From: Eubacteriaceae bacterium
GTDB taxonomy: Bacteria; Bacillota; Clostridia; Lachnospirales; Lachnospiraceae
Reading direction: 5' to 3'
NCBI GenBank assembly: GCA_910575665.1
Contig: CAJTFB010000019.1
Span: 22,888-86,887, forward strand
Length of the DNA: 64,000 bases
The notes under the pieces were generated by a model that was given only the letters and a program-made list of their open reading frames with translations, was not told where the DNA came from and searched no databases. Below are positions 37,951 to 47,629 of this stretch, in pieces. The number at the start of each line of letters is the position of its first letter. The stretch's first letter is position 1. A program made the translations under genes and the position numbers.

Positions 37951-38029
37951 AAAGTTCTCGATTTGCGGAGCAAAAGAATGGCCGAAGGCAATTCTTTAGA
38001 GGTGCGCGGTTTTCAGTCACACCTTTTTT
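37951..38029. repeat. Dispersed 79-nt repeat, copy A
   Basis: Matches copy B at 55668-55746 with about a dozen differences. The core GCGGAGCAAAAGAATGG is identical. It ends in a hairpin (AGGTG...CACCT) and a T run. A partial third copy (TCTCCGATCGCGGAGTAA) lies near 38113. The rest of 38030-38147 has a hairpin GAGAAAC/GTTTCTC near 38073-38098 and no gene. Confidence 0.65.
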
Positions 38030-38147
38030 ATTTGCGCGGAAGGCACAAGCCATGGCGCCGCCCGCGAACGTGAGAAACTCGCAAAGCGTGTTTCTCATCG
38101 TTTGCTGGAAAACTTCTCCGATCGCGGAGTAAGTTAAAGGCAAGTTC

Positions 38148-38582
38148 TCAATAATCTATATTTAGTTTTTTTAATAAAGTCTTGTTTATCTTTCCGTTTA
38201 TAGTTATTCCCTTTTTTTTCTGAAACTTACGAATTGCAGTTTTTGTTTTAGAACCATAGAATCCATCTGCCTTACCGCATTTGTAACCGAGACGATTCAA
38301 TTTGTTCTGCACTTTTCTAACCGTGGCAGTTTTGTAGTACTTGGATTTTTTTTGAGTTGCAGGTTTTGTGGTGGCAGGTGAATAAGGACAGATGCCATTG
38401 TTATGCAGATGCGCCGGATGGCCGCCACAATGATAGTGATAGCTGCCTAAACCACTTGCATTCTTATTGTCATGGTGTCCGCCGGAACCATCGGTTCTTC
38501 CTGAATGTGCAGATAGATTGGCAAAGGGGAAGAGCAGGCTGATACACAACATTCCAAATACTATTTTTTTCATTGTCTTCAT
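38148..38582 (-). CDS. Secreted YHYH-domain protein with peptidoglycan-binding domain
   Basis: 144-aa exported protein. A signal peptide covers about 1-25 and a His-rich YHYH domain (SGGHHDNKN, GSYHYHCGGHPAHLHNNGIC) about 28-70, probably metal-binding. A C-terminal PG_binding_1-like domain follows (VQNKLNRLGYKCGKADGFYG, then SKTKTAIRKFQKKKGI, about 85-140). ATG 38582 has AGGAGG 8 nt upstream. Its promoter is at 38730-38758 and its leader of about 140 nt contains a 15-bp hairpin. It is a host gene lying directly beside the end of the tail cassette. Confidence 0.85.
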   Translation of the reverse strand: MKTMKKIVFGMLCISLLFPFANLSAHSGRTDGSGGHHDNKNASGLGSYHYHCGGHPAHLHNNGICPYSPATTKPATQKKSKYYKTATVRKVQNKLNRLGYKCGKADGFYGSKTKTAIRKFQKKKGITINGKINKTLLKKLNIDY

Positions 38583-38662
38583 TGTTAGTTCCTCCTTATG
38601 TGTGATGAATGGTTGGCATTTGCAATGCAGCACATGCCGGTTTTCTTACGGTTCTGGCACTT

Positions 38663-38706
38663 TAGCATGCAGGGAAATAGATGTACGGAGGTTTCCTTGC
38701 ATGCTA
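38663..38706 (-). promoter_or_regulatory. Leader hairpin of the YHYH gene
   Basis: TAGCATGCAGGGAAA (38663-38677) pairs with 38692-38706 (15 bp, one wobble). It lies in the untranslated leader between the promoter and the YHYH start. Confidence 0.55.
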
Positions 38707-38729
38707 TCGTGTTGGAATTTCCTGTAAAT

Positions 38730-38758
38730 ATTATAACATAAGTAGGACAATGTGACAA
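38730..38758 (-). promoter_or_regulatory. Promoter of the YHYH gene
   Basis: On the minus strand TTGTCA (38753-38758), 17 nt, TATAAT (38730-38735), just past the end of the tail cassette. Confidence 0.75.
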
Positions 38759-38780
38759 TTAGGTATTTTAGTATTGAATT

Positions 38781-41279
38781 TTATAAATTTAACATTTTCT
38801 CTTCTAGAATGGTTAATCTTTTATCTAGACTCGCATTTTCTTCATATAATCTCTGAATCATCATAGTATTTAATGCAATAAATTCTTCGTATCGAAGAGA
38901 GTAAAGATAAACAGGATTTCCTTCGTCATCAAAGACAGGTTTTTCTTCCATATTACCTTCTTCATTTTCTATTCTTTCTGTTTTTTGATCCTTACAGAAG
39001 CCGGCAAATTCTAAGGATGTAAGTCCACATATGCTCATAGCTTCCTCTACGTCCTGGGAAATAAATCCTACATGTGTCCGTCCTGATTCTCCGTCTTTAA
39101 ACAGGTATGACTTAGGTTGGAGAAGCATGAAGAATTTCACATACCTATTATCTGATGACAAACCGGATATATTCTTTTTCAAATTTTTGTCGGAAGCTGA
39201 ATTTATAGAATTGTAACACCATATTTGTCTCCAACGCCTGTCAGAACTTCCAATATTGTTGCTGGTAGCAGGTTCTATAAGGGCTGGAATTAAATCGGAG
39301 TATATCCATCCATTTATTGTAATGTTTCTAGTGGTTATACCACCGGTTGTGGTTATATCATTTGAGAAAGAAACTTTATTTGAAAATGAAATCCCTGCTC
39401 TGGCGTATATCGACAGATGGTCGTCAGTGTCTTCATACAGATATACATAGTCTCCATCACCAAAGTTTAATTTGCTTCCATAATTTGCACCACTTGGTTT
39501 TAATCTTAAATTTTTAGCACTGATGTTATGATCACTGAATTTAAAATCTGTACCATTAAATTGAAGCGATCCAGTAATCGATTCATCTCCTTTTTTCATG
39601 AAGACAAGACTTGTATCGCCATTGATGCCTTTTAATACCAATGCGCCTGCATGATTTCTATCACCGATAACGATATCATCACCTATGTTTATCCATGAAT
39701 TATTTGGAAATGTAACAGAACCAGAAAATGATGCATTCAAAAGATTCATTATGTTATTTGATATATAGAGAAAGGTTGCAATGGCACCATTATGGTTTTG
39801 ATATAATCTTAATCCATCTCTATATGTATCAATCTCATATTTAATCGAACTATCATTTGTTTTTAGCTCAATGTTTCCTCCTTCTATATCGACAAATAAG
39901 TCAACGCCAGCTTTTGGATATGTGCTATTCCTGACTTGTAGATGATGATCACCATAATTAGTATATGATTTTGTAATGACGCCTCCAGAAAGAGGCAGAT
40001 ATGAGTGAGTGTGGTTTGCTGATGATTTTCCATCAATTAGATCTTTCAATGTTTTTCCTTGTTTTGCTGACAGTGGTTTATTAACAGCAGTGGACACCAG
40101 ATTGTCTATAATATCCGTTACATTGACCTTATTTCTGGTGATTCCATCAATCAGGTCCTTATTATTTTTTATATATGCCACGATTTCGCTTAACTGGTCG
40201 AGAGTTGTATCATCACTGTCTGCTAGTGTATTTAATCTTGTAGTCAATGCAGAGATTAGATTTCTAATATCATTATGGCAGTTATTGGAAGAATTGTGGG
40301 ACTTCAGGTCTCCATCTACAGATACAGCCTTATCATAAGCAGTTTTTACTGAATTAGCAGTAGCAGCAGTAGAGACGGAGTTGCTAGTTACGCTGTTAGT
40401 AAGCTGGGTAATGCCTTTTGATGTTGTTGTAGCCGGGTATAATTTATCACTTGGAATTTTTGTGTTTGTATCAAGCCCAGGCACACCGCCCGCTACATCT
40501 TTGTCTTCTGTTAAAACAAAGTGATGAGAATCCAACTTGTTTTGCAGATCTGTAGCTTTGTCATTTGCGTTAGCCGCTGCATTGTCTGCATTTTCAGCTG
40601 CACTATTAGCATTATCAGTGGCAAGATTGGCACTTTGTATGGCAGCATTTGTGTTTCTTATTGCAGTTTCTGTATCCTTCTGCCTTTGATTCTCCTGTCT
40701 CTGCCTGTTCTCTTCGTTTGATATCCTGACTGACTCATTGTCTGTCCTTTGTAATTCATTATTCGAAACGGTTTCTTCCAGTGCATTCATTTCATCGATT
40801 TCATCTCTGGCAGAGTTTATAAGTTGTGCCAGAGTGCTCCCTTCATCGGATTCCACAACATCTATTTCATCAAGTACTTCCTCTGGAATATACAATATAA
40901 ATGAATCTGTGGATGCAATTTCTTCTTCTTCTTTCGGAGCTTTATTGTCTTTTTGAATCTCATTTTCATCCTGGATTCTGTTGTAAATGCCAACGTCCAG
41001 CTTGCAGCTTCCGGAGCAGCATAGTACATAATTATGAAATTCTGCATGCAGAACCCCTTTTTTCCTATCCGTTACCTCTACATTATAAAAGATAGGTTTT
41101 CCATCTGCTCTCCTTCCTCGGAGATACACAAATGCCGTTTCAGGCAATTCATATTCCTGTCCATTGTTTGTAATTGTTATATTGATATCCCTTGTTAGTC
41201 TGTCATTTTGTCTGGCATTTATGACATTATGGGAAATCTCCACCAGGTCAAGGGATAATTTCTGTGTTATTTTATTCAT
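38781..41279 (-). CDS. Receptor-binding/tail fibre protein with BppU-like N-terminus and S74 chaperone domain
   Basis: 832-aa distal tail protein. Residues 1-150 resemble the BppU (baseplate upper protein) N-terminal domain that attaches to the tail hub (LTRDINITITNNGQEYELPE, AFVYLRGRRADGKPIFYNVE). About 165-250 is a coiled coil rich in Ala/Asn. The middle region is beta-rich and fibre-like. About 690-832 is a peptidase S74 domain (SASDKNLKKNISGLSSDN, HVGFISQDVEEAM) that trimerises fibres and cleaves itself off. It is the last gene of the tail operon and the likely determinant of target specificity. Confidence 0.85.
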   Translation of the reverse strand: MNKITQKLSLDLVEISHNVINARQNDRLTRDINITITNNGQEYELPETAFVYLRGRRADGKPIFYNVEVTDRKKGVLHAEFHNYVLCCSGSCKLDVGIYNRIQDENEIQKDNKAPKEEEEIASTDSFILYIPEEVLDEIDVVESDEGSTLAQLINSARDEIDEMNALEETVSNNELQRTDNESVRISNEENRQRQENQRQKDTETAIRNTNAAIQSANLATDNANSAAENADNAAANANDKATDLQNKLDSHHFVLTEDKDVAGGVPGLDTNTKIPSDKLYPATTTSKGITQLTNSVTSNSVSTAATANSVKTAYDKAVSVDGDLKSHNSSNNCHNDIRNLISALTTRLNTLADSDDTTLDQLSEIVAYIKNNKDLIDGITRNKVNVTDIIDNLVSTAVNKPLSAKQGKTLKDLIDGKSSANHTHSYLPLSGGVITKSYTNYGDHHLQVRNSTYPKAGVDLFVDIEGGNIELKTNDSSIKYEIDTYRDGLRLYQNHNGAIATFLYISNNIMNLLNASFSGSVTFPNNSWINIGDDIVIGDRNHAGALVLKGINGDTSLVFMKKGDESITGSLQFNGTDFKFSDHNISAKNLRLKPSGANYGSKLNFGDGDYVYLYEDTDDHLSIYARAGISFSNKVSFSNDITTTGGITTRNITINGWIYSDLIPALIEPATSNNIGSSDRRWRQIWCYNSINSASDKNLKKNISGLSSDNRYVKFFMLLQPKSYLFKDGESGRTHVGFISQDVEEAMSICGLTSLEFAGFCKDQKTERIENEEGNMEEKPVFDDEGNPVYLYSLRYEEFIALNTMMIQRLYEENASLDKRLTILEEKMLNL

Positions 41280-41331
41280 ATAGCCTCCTGTATTTTTGTA
41301 TGTGTTGATGATGGGGGCACGTAACAGATAA

Positions 41332-44300
41332 TTATCCGTTTTTCGAATTATTACCGATTGCCCACCATTTTGTTGAATAGTTCAGTCCATCAGCTTTAGT
41401 CCGTACAAAGTATTTAAAGCCAGCATATTTATTATCTGAATCTTTAATATAGCTGCCAAATACAATATTCTCATGTTCTTGCAATGTAGTGTTAAACATT
41501 ACATTTACAAATGGTTCGTAATCGTATTTCTTGCTATTATCAAAATATGCCCATTCCTCTACCCATACATCTTCTTCTCCGGTTAAAGTATTTTCGCCTG
41601 TATTCATAACGGAATATAGTTCATCAAGACGTTTGCCTCGTATCCTGACACCATCTAAATAACTAATTGAAGTGCCTTCATGGAAATATATCCCCATGCT
41701 GGTAATCTTAATTTGATATGTAGGTGTACCTGCTGGAGCACCACCGCTATACTTTTTGATACTTAAATTATCATCTTCAATGGCTAACACTGCTGATTCT
41801 TTTATTCTATCTCCATCCATACCATCTATTTTTCTATATAAATATTCTAATTTTCCAGGTGAAATGGACAAAGTATTGTCATAAAAAACGTCATATTCAG
41901 TTATATCAGTTGTGTATTTATCTCTTTTAATTTCTCTGGCAATAATCTTGCTTTCTTCTGAATCTATTGAGAAGTCATAGCGAGGATATTTACCATTTAA
42001 GTCTGATTTATAAATACTCGTATCATCAATGTTCCAACCACCAATAGCTCCTTTTTGGGATTTTATCTCGCCTTCAAACAGTGCTTTTCCATCTGCGCTA
42101 ATACCTACCATTGTTTTTTCCCGGTTTTTAATCTGGAAGATATAATCAGTACCGGATGTATTAGAAGGATCAATAACCACCTGATTATCTCCATTGACAA
42201 TATTGAGATATCCTCCGCCTATATAGGGGGAGATCATATAATTTTCATCTAAAGATGTAGACCCGCCATTTGTAAGATATCGTGCAACCTTTTGATCCAG
42301 TTCTGCTATCTTTTCTGGAATGGAGTTCTTTACAGCATTTGTTGTATCCTTAATAGATGATAACTCCGTTGAAAGCCCATCAATTTCACTGATCTCTGGG
42401 GCATTTACCTGTTCCCATGAGATAGATCCATTTTTTATTGTAATACCATTTTTATCGATGGTAACGGAAGAATCTTCGTTTTTGATGATCAGTTTTTCAC
42501 CGACGATCAGATTGCCCACCAGTGCATCTGCCCATACACCATACATCAATTCATCATTGTACCTTCCAAGACCGATGGCAAGTCTGGCATGGTCCCAGCC
42601 GTCATCTGTCATGACGATGTTTCTGTTGATAAGCTTCATCTGATGTTGATCGTAATCATCCAAGTCGTAGTTATATTTTCTCAATAAAATACCTCTTTCA
42701 TCTATCTGCACATCTATATTCCTTGCGCTAAGAACATTTGAAAGAGCTGACTGTAATCCTTCATCCTTAATCTTTTGAAAGGTATGATTTGCCTCCATGC
42801 CCTGTTCTGCCTGTTTTTTGACAGAATCAAAGGAGGTAGCCAGATTTCCCATAGTCTGCATCAGAGACGCAAGATCACTGATACTGCCATTGGAATACTC
42901 TATGATATCCGTAAATTCAACGTTGAGTTCTGCGCCGGAATCTGTCCATGAAAATTCTTCGGAAGAAAGACGTAATTTATATGTTTTCCCATCATCGGCG
43001 AAATATCTCATGAAGTTGCCTATTTTAAACCCATCATAGACGCCGCTAATCGGAAAATCCTCTTTAGATAAACGGCTGTATGCCGCAAAGGAATAAATAT
43101 TACCGGACAAGGTATGCTGGGAAATACAGGCTCTCGCAAGCTCTTGTTCTGCTTTCTGGATTAATTCCCTGGATTTCTGAATCAATTCTGAATTACTGAG
43201 ACCATCTGAGATAAAGTTGCTGTTGGTATACACATCTTCCCGGATGAAAGAACATAATTCTTTATAAAGATCTTTTTTTGAATTTGGATCGTTTAAAAAT
43301 TCTCTTAAATCGTTGTTTTTCCGTATTTGTTTTCTCTGTGTTTCCAGGGGCGTAGGGTCGAGTATATAATTTTCATATACCGTCTTTGCGAGTTCACTGT
43401 AAGTGGAAACATTTGATGTTTTACACTGTTTGCATCCAGTTAAGGTAACATTTTTAGAACCGCAGTTTTTGCAGTAGATTGGATAATCTGTTATTTTATT
43501 TTCGCTTTCTCCTGACCATGTTCCGTACCGGATATAATGCTCCATATTTATAAAAGCGGAATCCGCTGTTGCAAATATAGTTGGTTCGGGTTTGATGGAA
43601 GAGGGGATGATATCGAAATTACCATAATAAGAACACAAGTGGAATATAATATCTTCCAGTCTTGTCATGTATTCAGAAATTTCGGTCTTTCTGTCATAGT
43701 ACTTTTTTTTGATTGCCTCTGCTTCGTTTATAATAGCTGGCAGGTCTGACTTGCATATGATCTCTTCAAGGGTTTCTATGCAGGCCTGATAGCCGGATTG
43801 GTAGGAATATAATCTATTCAGGCTGTATTTTTGCCATTCTTTTGGTTGATTCAGCCCCTGTTCTTCAATTAATTCATAATTCTTAGTGGTGATCGCCACC
43901 ATCTGCTTTAAATATGTGGTGTAGTCCTCAGAGAATTTGATACAGAAAGGAATGGTATCTTGTGTTTCTGTGTCGGAATATTCGATGGTACTTGAATTTT
44001 CAGATACGTGTATGATCGCCTTAGAACTGTTATCTCTGATTTCATAGACCAGGATATCACCAGTCCATCGGAGTTTTTCATTGTCATAATAGCCATTTTC
44101 CTGTCTGACCATATATCCATCATCAACAAACAAGGACAGTACCTGCCGTACGATGCCATTTCGTGAAATGGTGTCAGAGTTATCGGTATGTCCGAGACCT
44201 TGTGGGAAATGGGTGCTGTATTTATTAATTATGTGATCTACTTCTCTCTTAAGCCCGCTGTCCGTGCCATCTACAGTATCGTCTGGAGTATCCGATGTTT

Positions 44301-45390
44301 CCGGGGTTGGCATACGTCCCGATTGCAGATACAGGATCAGATCAAGAATACCATATTCAATCTCAAGTAATTTTTCATAGGGTTCTCTGCTGTCGTTAAA
44401 TTGTGTTATGTAATCATCATATTTTTCCTGAAGTTCGGAGGAGAAGAGCTCTTTTGTTTCTGGAGAAAACATATACAGCTTTTTGTTTCCTGAGGGCAGG
44501 ATTCCCTCAACGGTATCTGTAATAATATCATCCCCGCCCTCTACAATAAAGCAGTTTTTCATATTTCCATCAGGTGTGAGAGTGATCTCATCGGAAAGAT
44601 TGTCTGTGCCGACAGCTATGTTGGTGTCCTCTCCGATACCGGAAATATTTGTACTTCCGCAGTTCTGACAGACGCCGTTGATAACGTTGCGGCTTCTACA
44701 GTCTTTACAGTATTGCGCATCGTATATATTAACAATCCGTTCCACCATTCCGTCTTCATTTTTTCTTACGACAATGTCAAAAATACAGCCAATTTCCTCT
44801 GCGATTTCTGAAAAACAGGAGATAATGTCCTTCCTGGAAAAGCTAAAGGTTCTCTGGATATTTTTGATGGTATCCTCCACTGTACCCACGGTATAATTGG
44901 GGGCATAGGTTAATATTCTGTGTATCAGGCTGTGCTCCACTTTGTCTGAATACAAAACAGTAGAAATATATAATTCTGTTGGGTGTAATTTTCCGAAGTC
45001 TTCCATATCGCTGCTTGTGTTGCATTCCAGTGTACAGAACAATTGGGATAATTCAGACTCCCCCAGTGAATTTCCATTTAAGGTTTTTATGGAGGTGAAA
45101 GTATCGTTTATTGTCGGCGATACTTCAAAATATCCAAAACCCCGGACAAATACGACGGAATAGTCTTTTATTTTGTGATATAAAGGGTTTTCATGGTCGG
45201 ATACTTTTTTTGGCGTGCTGAAGGAGATTTCATCTGCTCCGTTCACCACACACTTAATCCGCAGATCTCCTACGGGATAAATCTCGCCTATTTTGTTTAG
45301 CTGTCTGTCGCAAAGGAAGACCTGGGGCTGGACAATCTCACCTGTGATTTCGTCAACTTTAAAAGTTAATTTGTTTGGATTGAAACTCAT
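41332..45390 (-). CDS. Large tail hub / tail-associated protein with two zinc ribbons
   Basis: 1352-aa protein directly behind Dit, in the position of the siphophage Tal/prophage endopeptidase-tail hub. The N-terminal 190 residues fit the hub fold (MSFNPNKLTFKVDEITGEIV, GDLRIKCVVNGADEISFSTP). Two CxxC...CxxC zinc-ribbon-like insertions follow: C228, C231, C241, C244 (CKDCRSRN...CQNCGS) and another near residue 640 (CKNCGSKN...CKQCKTS). The C-terminal half has helical and beta-rich stretches. No obvious lysin motif was found. It begins with the MSFNPN also seen at the start of the tail tube protein. It directly follows dit (1 nt between the two coding regions). Confidence 0.75.
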   Translation of the reverse strand: MSFNPNKLTFKVDEITGEIVQPQVFLCDRQLNKIGEIYPVGDLRIKCVVNGADEISFSTPKKVSDHENPLYHKIKDYSVVFVRGFGYFEVSPTINDTFTSIKTLNGNSLGESELSQLFCTLECNTSSDMEDFGKLHPTELYISTVLYSDKVEHSLIHRILTYAPNYTVGTVEDTIKNIQRTFSFSRKDIISCFSEIAEEIGCIFDIVVRKNEDGMVERIVNIYDAQYCKDCRSRNVINGVCQNCGSTNISGIGEDTNIAVGTDNLSDEITLTPDGNMKNCFIVEGGDDIITDTVEGILPSGNKKLYMFSPETKELFSSELQEKYDDYITQFNDSREPYEKLLEIEYGILDLILYLQSGRMPTPETSDTPDDTVDGTDSGLKREVDHIINKYSTHFPQGLGHTDNSDTISRNGIVRQVLSLFVDDGYMVRQENGYYDNEKLRWTGDILVYEIRDNSSKAIIHVSENSSTIEYSDTETQDTIPFCIKFSEDYTTYLKQMVAITTKNYELIEEQGLNQPKEWQKYSLNRLYSYQSGYQACIETLEEIICKSDLPAIINEAEAIKKKYYDRKTEISEYMTRLEDIIFHLCSYYGNFDIIPSSIKPEPTIFATADSAFINMEHYIRYGTWSGESENKITDYPIYCKNCGSKNVTLTGCKQCKTSNVSTYSELAKTVYENYILDPTPLETQRKQIRKNNDLREFLNDPNSKKDLYKELCSFIREDVYTNSNFISDGLSNSELIQKSRELIQKAEQELARACISQHTLSGNIYSFAAYSRLSKEDFPISGVYDGFKIGNFMRYFADDGKTYKLRLSSEEFSWTDSGAELNVEFTDIIEYSNGSISDLASLMQTMGNLATSFDSVKKQAEQGMEANHTFQKIKDEGLQSALSNVLSARNIDVQIDERGILLRKYNYDLDDYDQHQMKLINRNIVMTDDGWDHARLAIGLGRYNDELMYGVWADALVGNLIVGEKLIIKNEDSSVTIDKNGITIKNGSISWEQVNAPEISEIDGLSTELSSIKDTTNAVKNSIPEKIAELDQKVARYLTNGGSTSLDENYMISPYIGGGYLNIVNGDNQVVIDPSNTSGTDYIFQIKNREKTMVGISADGKALFEGEIKSQKGAIGGWNIDDTSIYKSDLNGKYPRYDFSIDSEESKIIAREIKRDKYTTDITEYDVFYDNTLSISPGKLEYLYRKIDGMDGDRIKESAVLAIEDDNLSIKKYSGGAPAGTPTYQIKITSMGIYFHEGTSISYLDGVRIRGKRLDELYSVMNTGENTLTGEEDVWVEEWAYFDNSKKYDYEPFVNVMFNTTLQEHENIVFGSYIKDSDNKYAGFKYFVRTKADGLNYSTKWWAIGNNSKNG

Positions 45391-46218
45391 TTATACAGGA
45401 ACCCCCTTTCGGATCTCTCTAACGTATATGGTTACATTGCATGGTTCATTGGATGTAATTACATTTTCGTATTGATTAAAATCTGAAAAGAGTTCGAGAA
45501 AAACATGATTAAAGTCATTTATCAATCCGTCATGAACCATAGAAGAGCAGATATTTTTATGCCGGTCCAGTTCTATGATCTCGTCCTGTTTACAGTTTTT
45601 AATTTCGACATTTATTGTTTTGCTTTTGTTTTCATCCTGATCCATAGAAAATGTATTCGTAATGTTCAATTGATCGCAGTCTCTCAACACTTCGATTCTA
45701 ACTAAGTCTGGGAGTATGCCGCCGTCTTCGTCAGAATAGTTAAATATGCTGCAGGCATTTGATTCATCCAAATTTAAAATATGTTCTTTTCTTTCTGAAT
45801 AACCCCAGGGTGCATCACATGTGGCCTCGATCTCCAGTCCCCGTATGATTCCACCGATCTCGTATTTCTGTACTTTCAGTGTACAGTTATAGAACACGTT
45901 GTCCCAGCCGGTCTGGTCAAATCGGAGATAGCGGTAATCTTTACGGACCAGCCACCTCATGATCTTAGCGAGTTCTCTGGGAGTTATTTCCATATCCTCT
46001 CCCGTACAGTTATATTTGATTACTTGAAATGTAAATGTGAGAGGTGTTTCATATGTAACCCCGGTTCGAATAAAACGATTCTTTTTGGGTGCCTTTACCG
46101 TATTGATCGTTATTTCATTTCCAAGCGGTTTAGCTCCATCGCTTGTTCCATTAAAACTGCAAAGATAGAGTCCGAAGACAGAGCTTTTTATTCCGTCAAA
46201 TTCAAACTGTGTAATCAT
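45391..46218 (-). CDS. Distal tail protein (Dit)
   Basis: 275-aa protein of the phage tail family (siphovirus Dit), forming the ring that joins tail tube and hub. FDGIKSSVFGLYLCSFNG at the N-terminus, PKKNRFIRTGVTYETPLTFT, ITPRELAKIMRWLVRKDYR and LEIEATCDAPWGYSERKE are family-typical. Its place between tape measure and hub is the standard siphophage order, here broken only by the cargo gene and a 92-aa ORF. ATG 46218; the ribosome site is weak (GGTGATG). Confidence 0.88.
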   Translation of the reverse strand: MITQFEFDGIKSSVFGLYLCSFNGTSDGAKPLGNEITINTVKAPKKNRFIRTGVTYETPLTFTFQVIKYNCTGEDMEITPRELAKIMRWLVRKDYRYLRFDQTGWDNVFYNCTLKVQKYEIGGIIRGLEIEATCDAPWGYSERKEHILNLDESNACSIFNYSDEDGGILPDLVRIEVLRDCDQLNITNTFSMDQDENKSKTINVEIKNCKQDEIIELDRHKNICSSMVHDGLINDFNHVFLELFSDFNQYENVITSNEPCNVTIYVREIRKGVPV

Positions 46219-46252
46219 CTGGTCATCACCAACTTTCTTAAGTTATATTTTC

Positions 46253-46531
46253 TCACGCGTTTCTTTTCTGGAGCTCAGAGAGTTCCTTTTTCAATCCGTT
46301 TATGATCTTATCCACAGTTTTCTCGGAAGATTTCTGCTTCTGTATCAGTTTCTTTGAATCCTGGATCAATCTTTCATATTCTTTTTTATAGGTATTGAGG
46401 AGCTCCGAAGAACGTTTCATATCTTTCACAGCGTAGTCTCTCTCTTTTTCCAGCTGGGAGATTCTTTTAGCCAGACGGTCATTTTCCTCTTTGAGAAGCT
46501 TTTTGTATTTTTTTGAGTCTGTTAATATCAT
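46253..46531 (-). CDS. Small coiled-coil protein
   Basis: 92-aa protein, almost entirely predicted coiled coil (KKYKKLLKEENDRLAKRISQ, LEKERDYAVKDM), charged, no membrane segment. Not recognised. GAAAGGAAA precedes ATG 46531. It lies between the cargo-gene terminator and dit and is probably the first gene of the distal tail transcript. It could be a tail assembly factor (inference from position). Confidence 0.6.
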   Translation of the reverse strand: MILTDSKKYKKLLKEENDRLAKRISQLEKERDYAVKDMKRSSELLNTYKKEYERLIQDSKKLIQKQKSSEKTVDKIINGLKKELSELQKRNA

Positions 46532-46566
46532 GAATTTATTTCCTTTCTGTTTGTGGAAATAAGAAA

Positions 46567-46584
46567 GGACAGCAAAAGCTGTCC
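46567..46584 (-). terminator. Terminator of the secreted cargo gene
   Basis: GGACAGC (46567-46573) pairs with GCTGTCC (46578-46584) around AAAA. On the minus strand CTTTCTTATTT follows. It separates the cargo gene from the distal tail genes. Confidence 0.7.
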
Positions 46585-46643
46585 TCCCTTACGTTTAATG
46601 GTAAATGGATATTAAGTTTCTGTTACATTTTGTGTTATTTTGC

Positions 46644-47465
46644 TTAATACATTTGATAATTACCTTCTGCTTTAAATTGGTTTTTTAAAGATTTTATATC
46701 GTAATAATCATATACAATACCTGTTGTTGAAAATTCTCCATTGAGATTATAGTTTGCCAGACCACTAAACATGATGGCTGACAAATAATATGAATTTACA
46801 CCTCTTACTTTCATAGAAGTAAAATATGAACCTATTGTTGGTTCTCCATATCGTAAACCAGCAATAAAATAGTAATGCTTATTTTGTGAGATGCCTTCAA
46901 TTTGAATGCAGTCTTTATATACTTTGTCTGTAGATGTTGCCGAAGAAATTGTAGTGACTGTATAACTAGAATCTCCCCTTTTAGACATATATTCTTCAAG
47001 TAAAATCCATGCATAAGCGGCAAATATTCTTCCAGAGAAAGTATCATCTGTAATTGCTGTAGGTGTACTTGTTGAGAAAGGAGTTGCTATAGGTGTGTTT
47101 GTTGAAGAAGGAGTTATCGTAGGAAGATCTTCTGTATGTGAATTTGGTTTATAAGATTTTTTCTTTACTGTTACTTTGCAAATATATTTCTTCTTTCCCA
47201 CTTTGGCAATAATTTTGCAGTTACCTCTTTTTTTTGCTTTCACCTTTCCTGTCGAAGAAACTGAGGCAATTTTTGTTTTCGAACTGGACCATTTAACTTT
47301 GTTTTTGTTGTTTTTTAATTTGAGGCTGTAGGAATTCCCAATATATAATATTAGTTTACTCTTGTTAAGTTTCGTTTTTTTTGCTGCTTTTGTCTGACTT
47401 GTTATAAGAGTAAGTGACATAGCTACTGCAAGTACGATAGCAATTGTTTTTCTAAATCTAGTCAT
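46644..47465 (-). CDS. Secreted Ig-like cargo protein inside the tail operon
   Basis: 273-aa exported protein. A signal peptide (about 1-28) is followed by a Lys-rich bacterial Ig-like domain (about 30-105; KVKWSSSKTKIASVSSTGKV) and a Ser/Thr/Pro linker (about 110-140). A C-terminal domain of about 130 residues (AAYAWILLEEYMSKRGDSSY, then HYYFIAGLRYGEPTIG) was not recognised. It is not a tail component by sequence. Its own promoter/operator, leader and terminator make it an independently expressed cargo gene (moron). Its Ig module resembles that of the host GH43 protein at 26784-28931. AAGGAGA precedes ATG 47465. Confidence 0.75.
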   Translation of the reverse strand: MTRFRKTIAIVLAVAMSLTLITSQTKAAKKTKLNKSKLILYIGNSYSLKLKNNKNKVKWSSSKTKIASVSSTGKVKAKKRGNCKIIAKVGKKKYICKVTVKKKSYKPNSHTEDLPTITPSSTNTPIATPFSTSTPTAITDDTFSGRIFAAYAWILLEEYMSKRGDSSYTVTTISSATSTDKVYKDCIQIEGISQNKHYYFIAGLRYGEPTIGSYFTSMKVRGVNSYYLSAIMFSGLANYNLNGEFSTTGIVYDYYDIKSLKNQFKAEGNYQMY

Positions 47466-47591
47466 AATGATATCTCCTTAATTAATATTCTAAGCGATTT
47501 CCTTTGCAAAGGATGCAACCTCCTTCCTTCCTCGTGGTGACAGTTAATCTTCTTTTTGAATTCGAGTGTGTAGTCTTGCTATAAGGATCAC

Positions 47592-47629
47592 CGCCGTTTC
47601 CTTTAGTATATCATGAAACGGCGAGAAGT
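47592..47629 (-). promoter_or_regulatory. Promoter with overlapping palindromic operator for the cargo gene
   Basis: On the minus strand TTTTAC at about 47628-47633, 17 nt, extended -10 TGATATACT (TATACT at 47605-47610). The -10 sits in the centre of a perfect 9-bp inverted repeat CGCCGTTTC (47592-47600)/GAAACGGCG (47615-47623), as expected for a repressor site. The leader of about 135 nt contains TCCTTTGCAAAGGA, a perfect palindrome. Confidence 0.6.

Noticed and set aside
37862..38780. tRNA-Gly as the attachment site of the cassette
   Set aside because: No duplicated tRNA 3' end was found at the other side within the window, and the YHYH host gene lies between; it cannot be supported here.
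47466..47600. Riboswitch (c-di-GMP or preQ1 class) in the cargo-gene leader
   Set aside because: A palindrome TCCTTTGCAAAGGA is present, but the conserved core words of these classes are missing.
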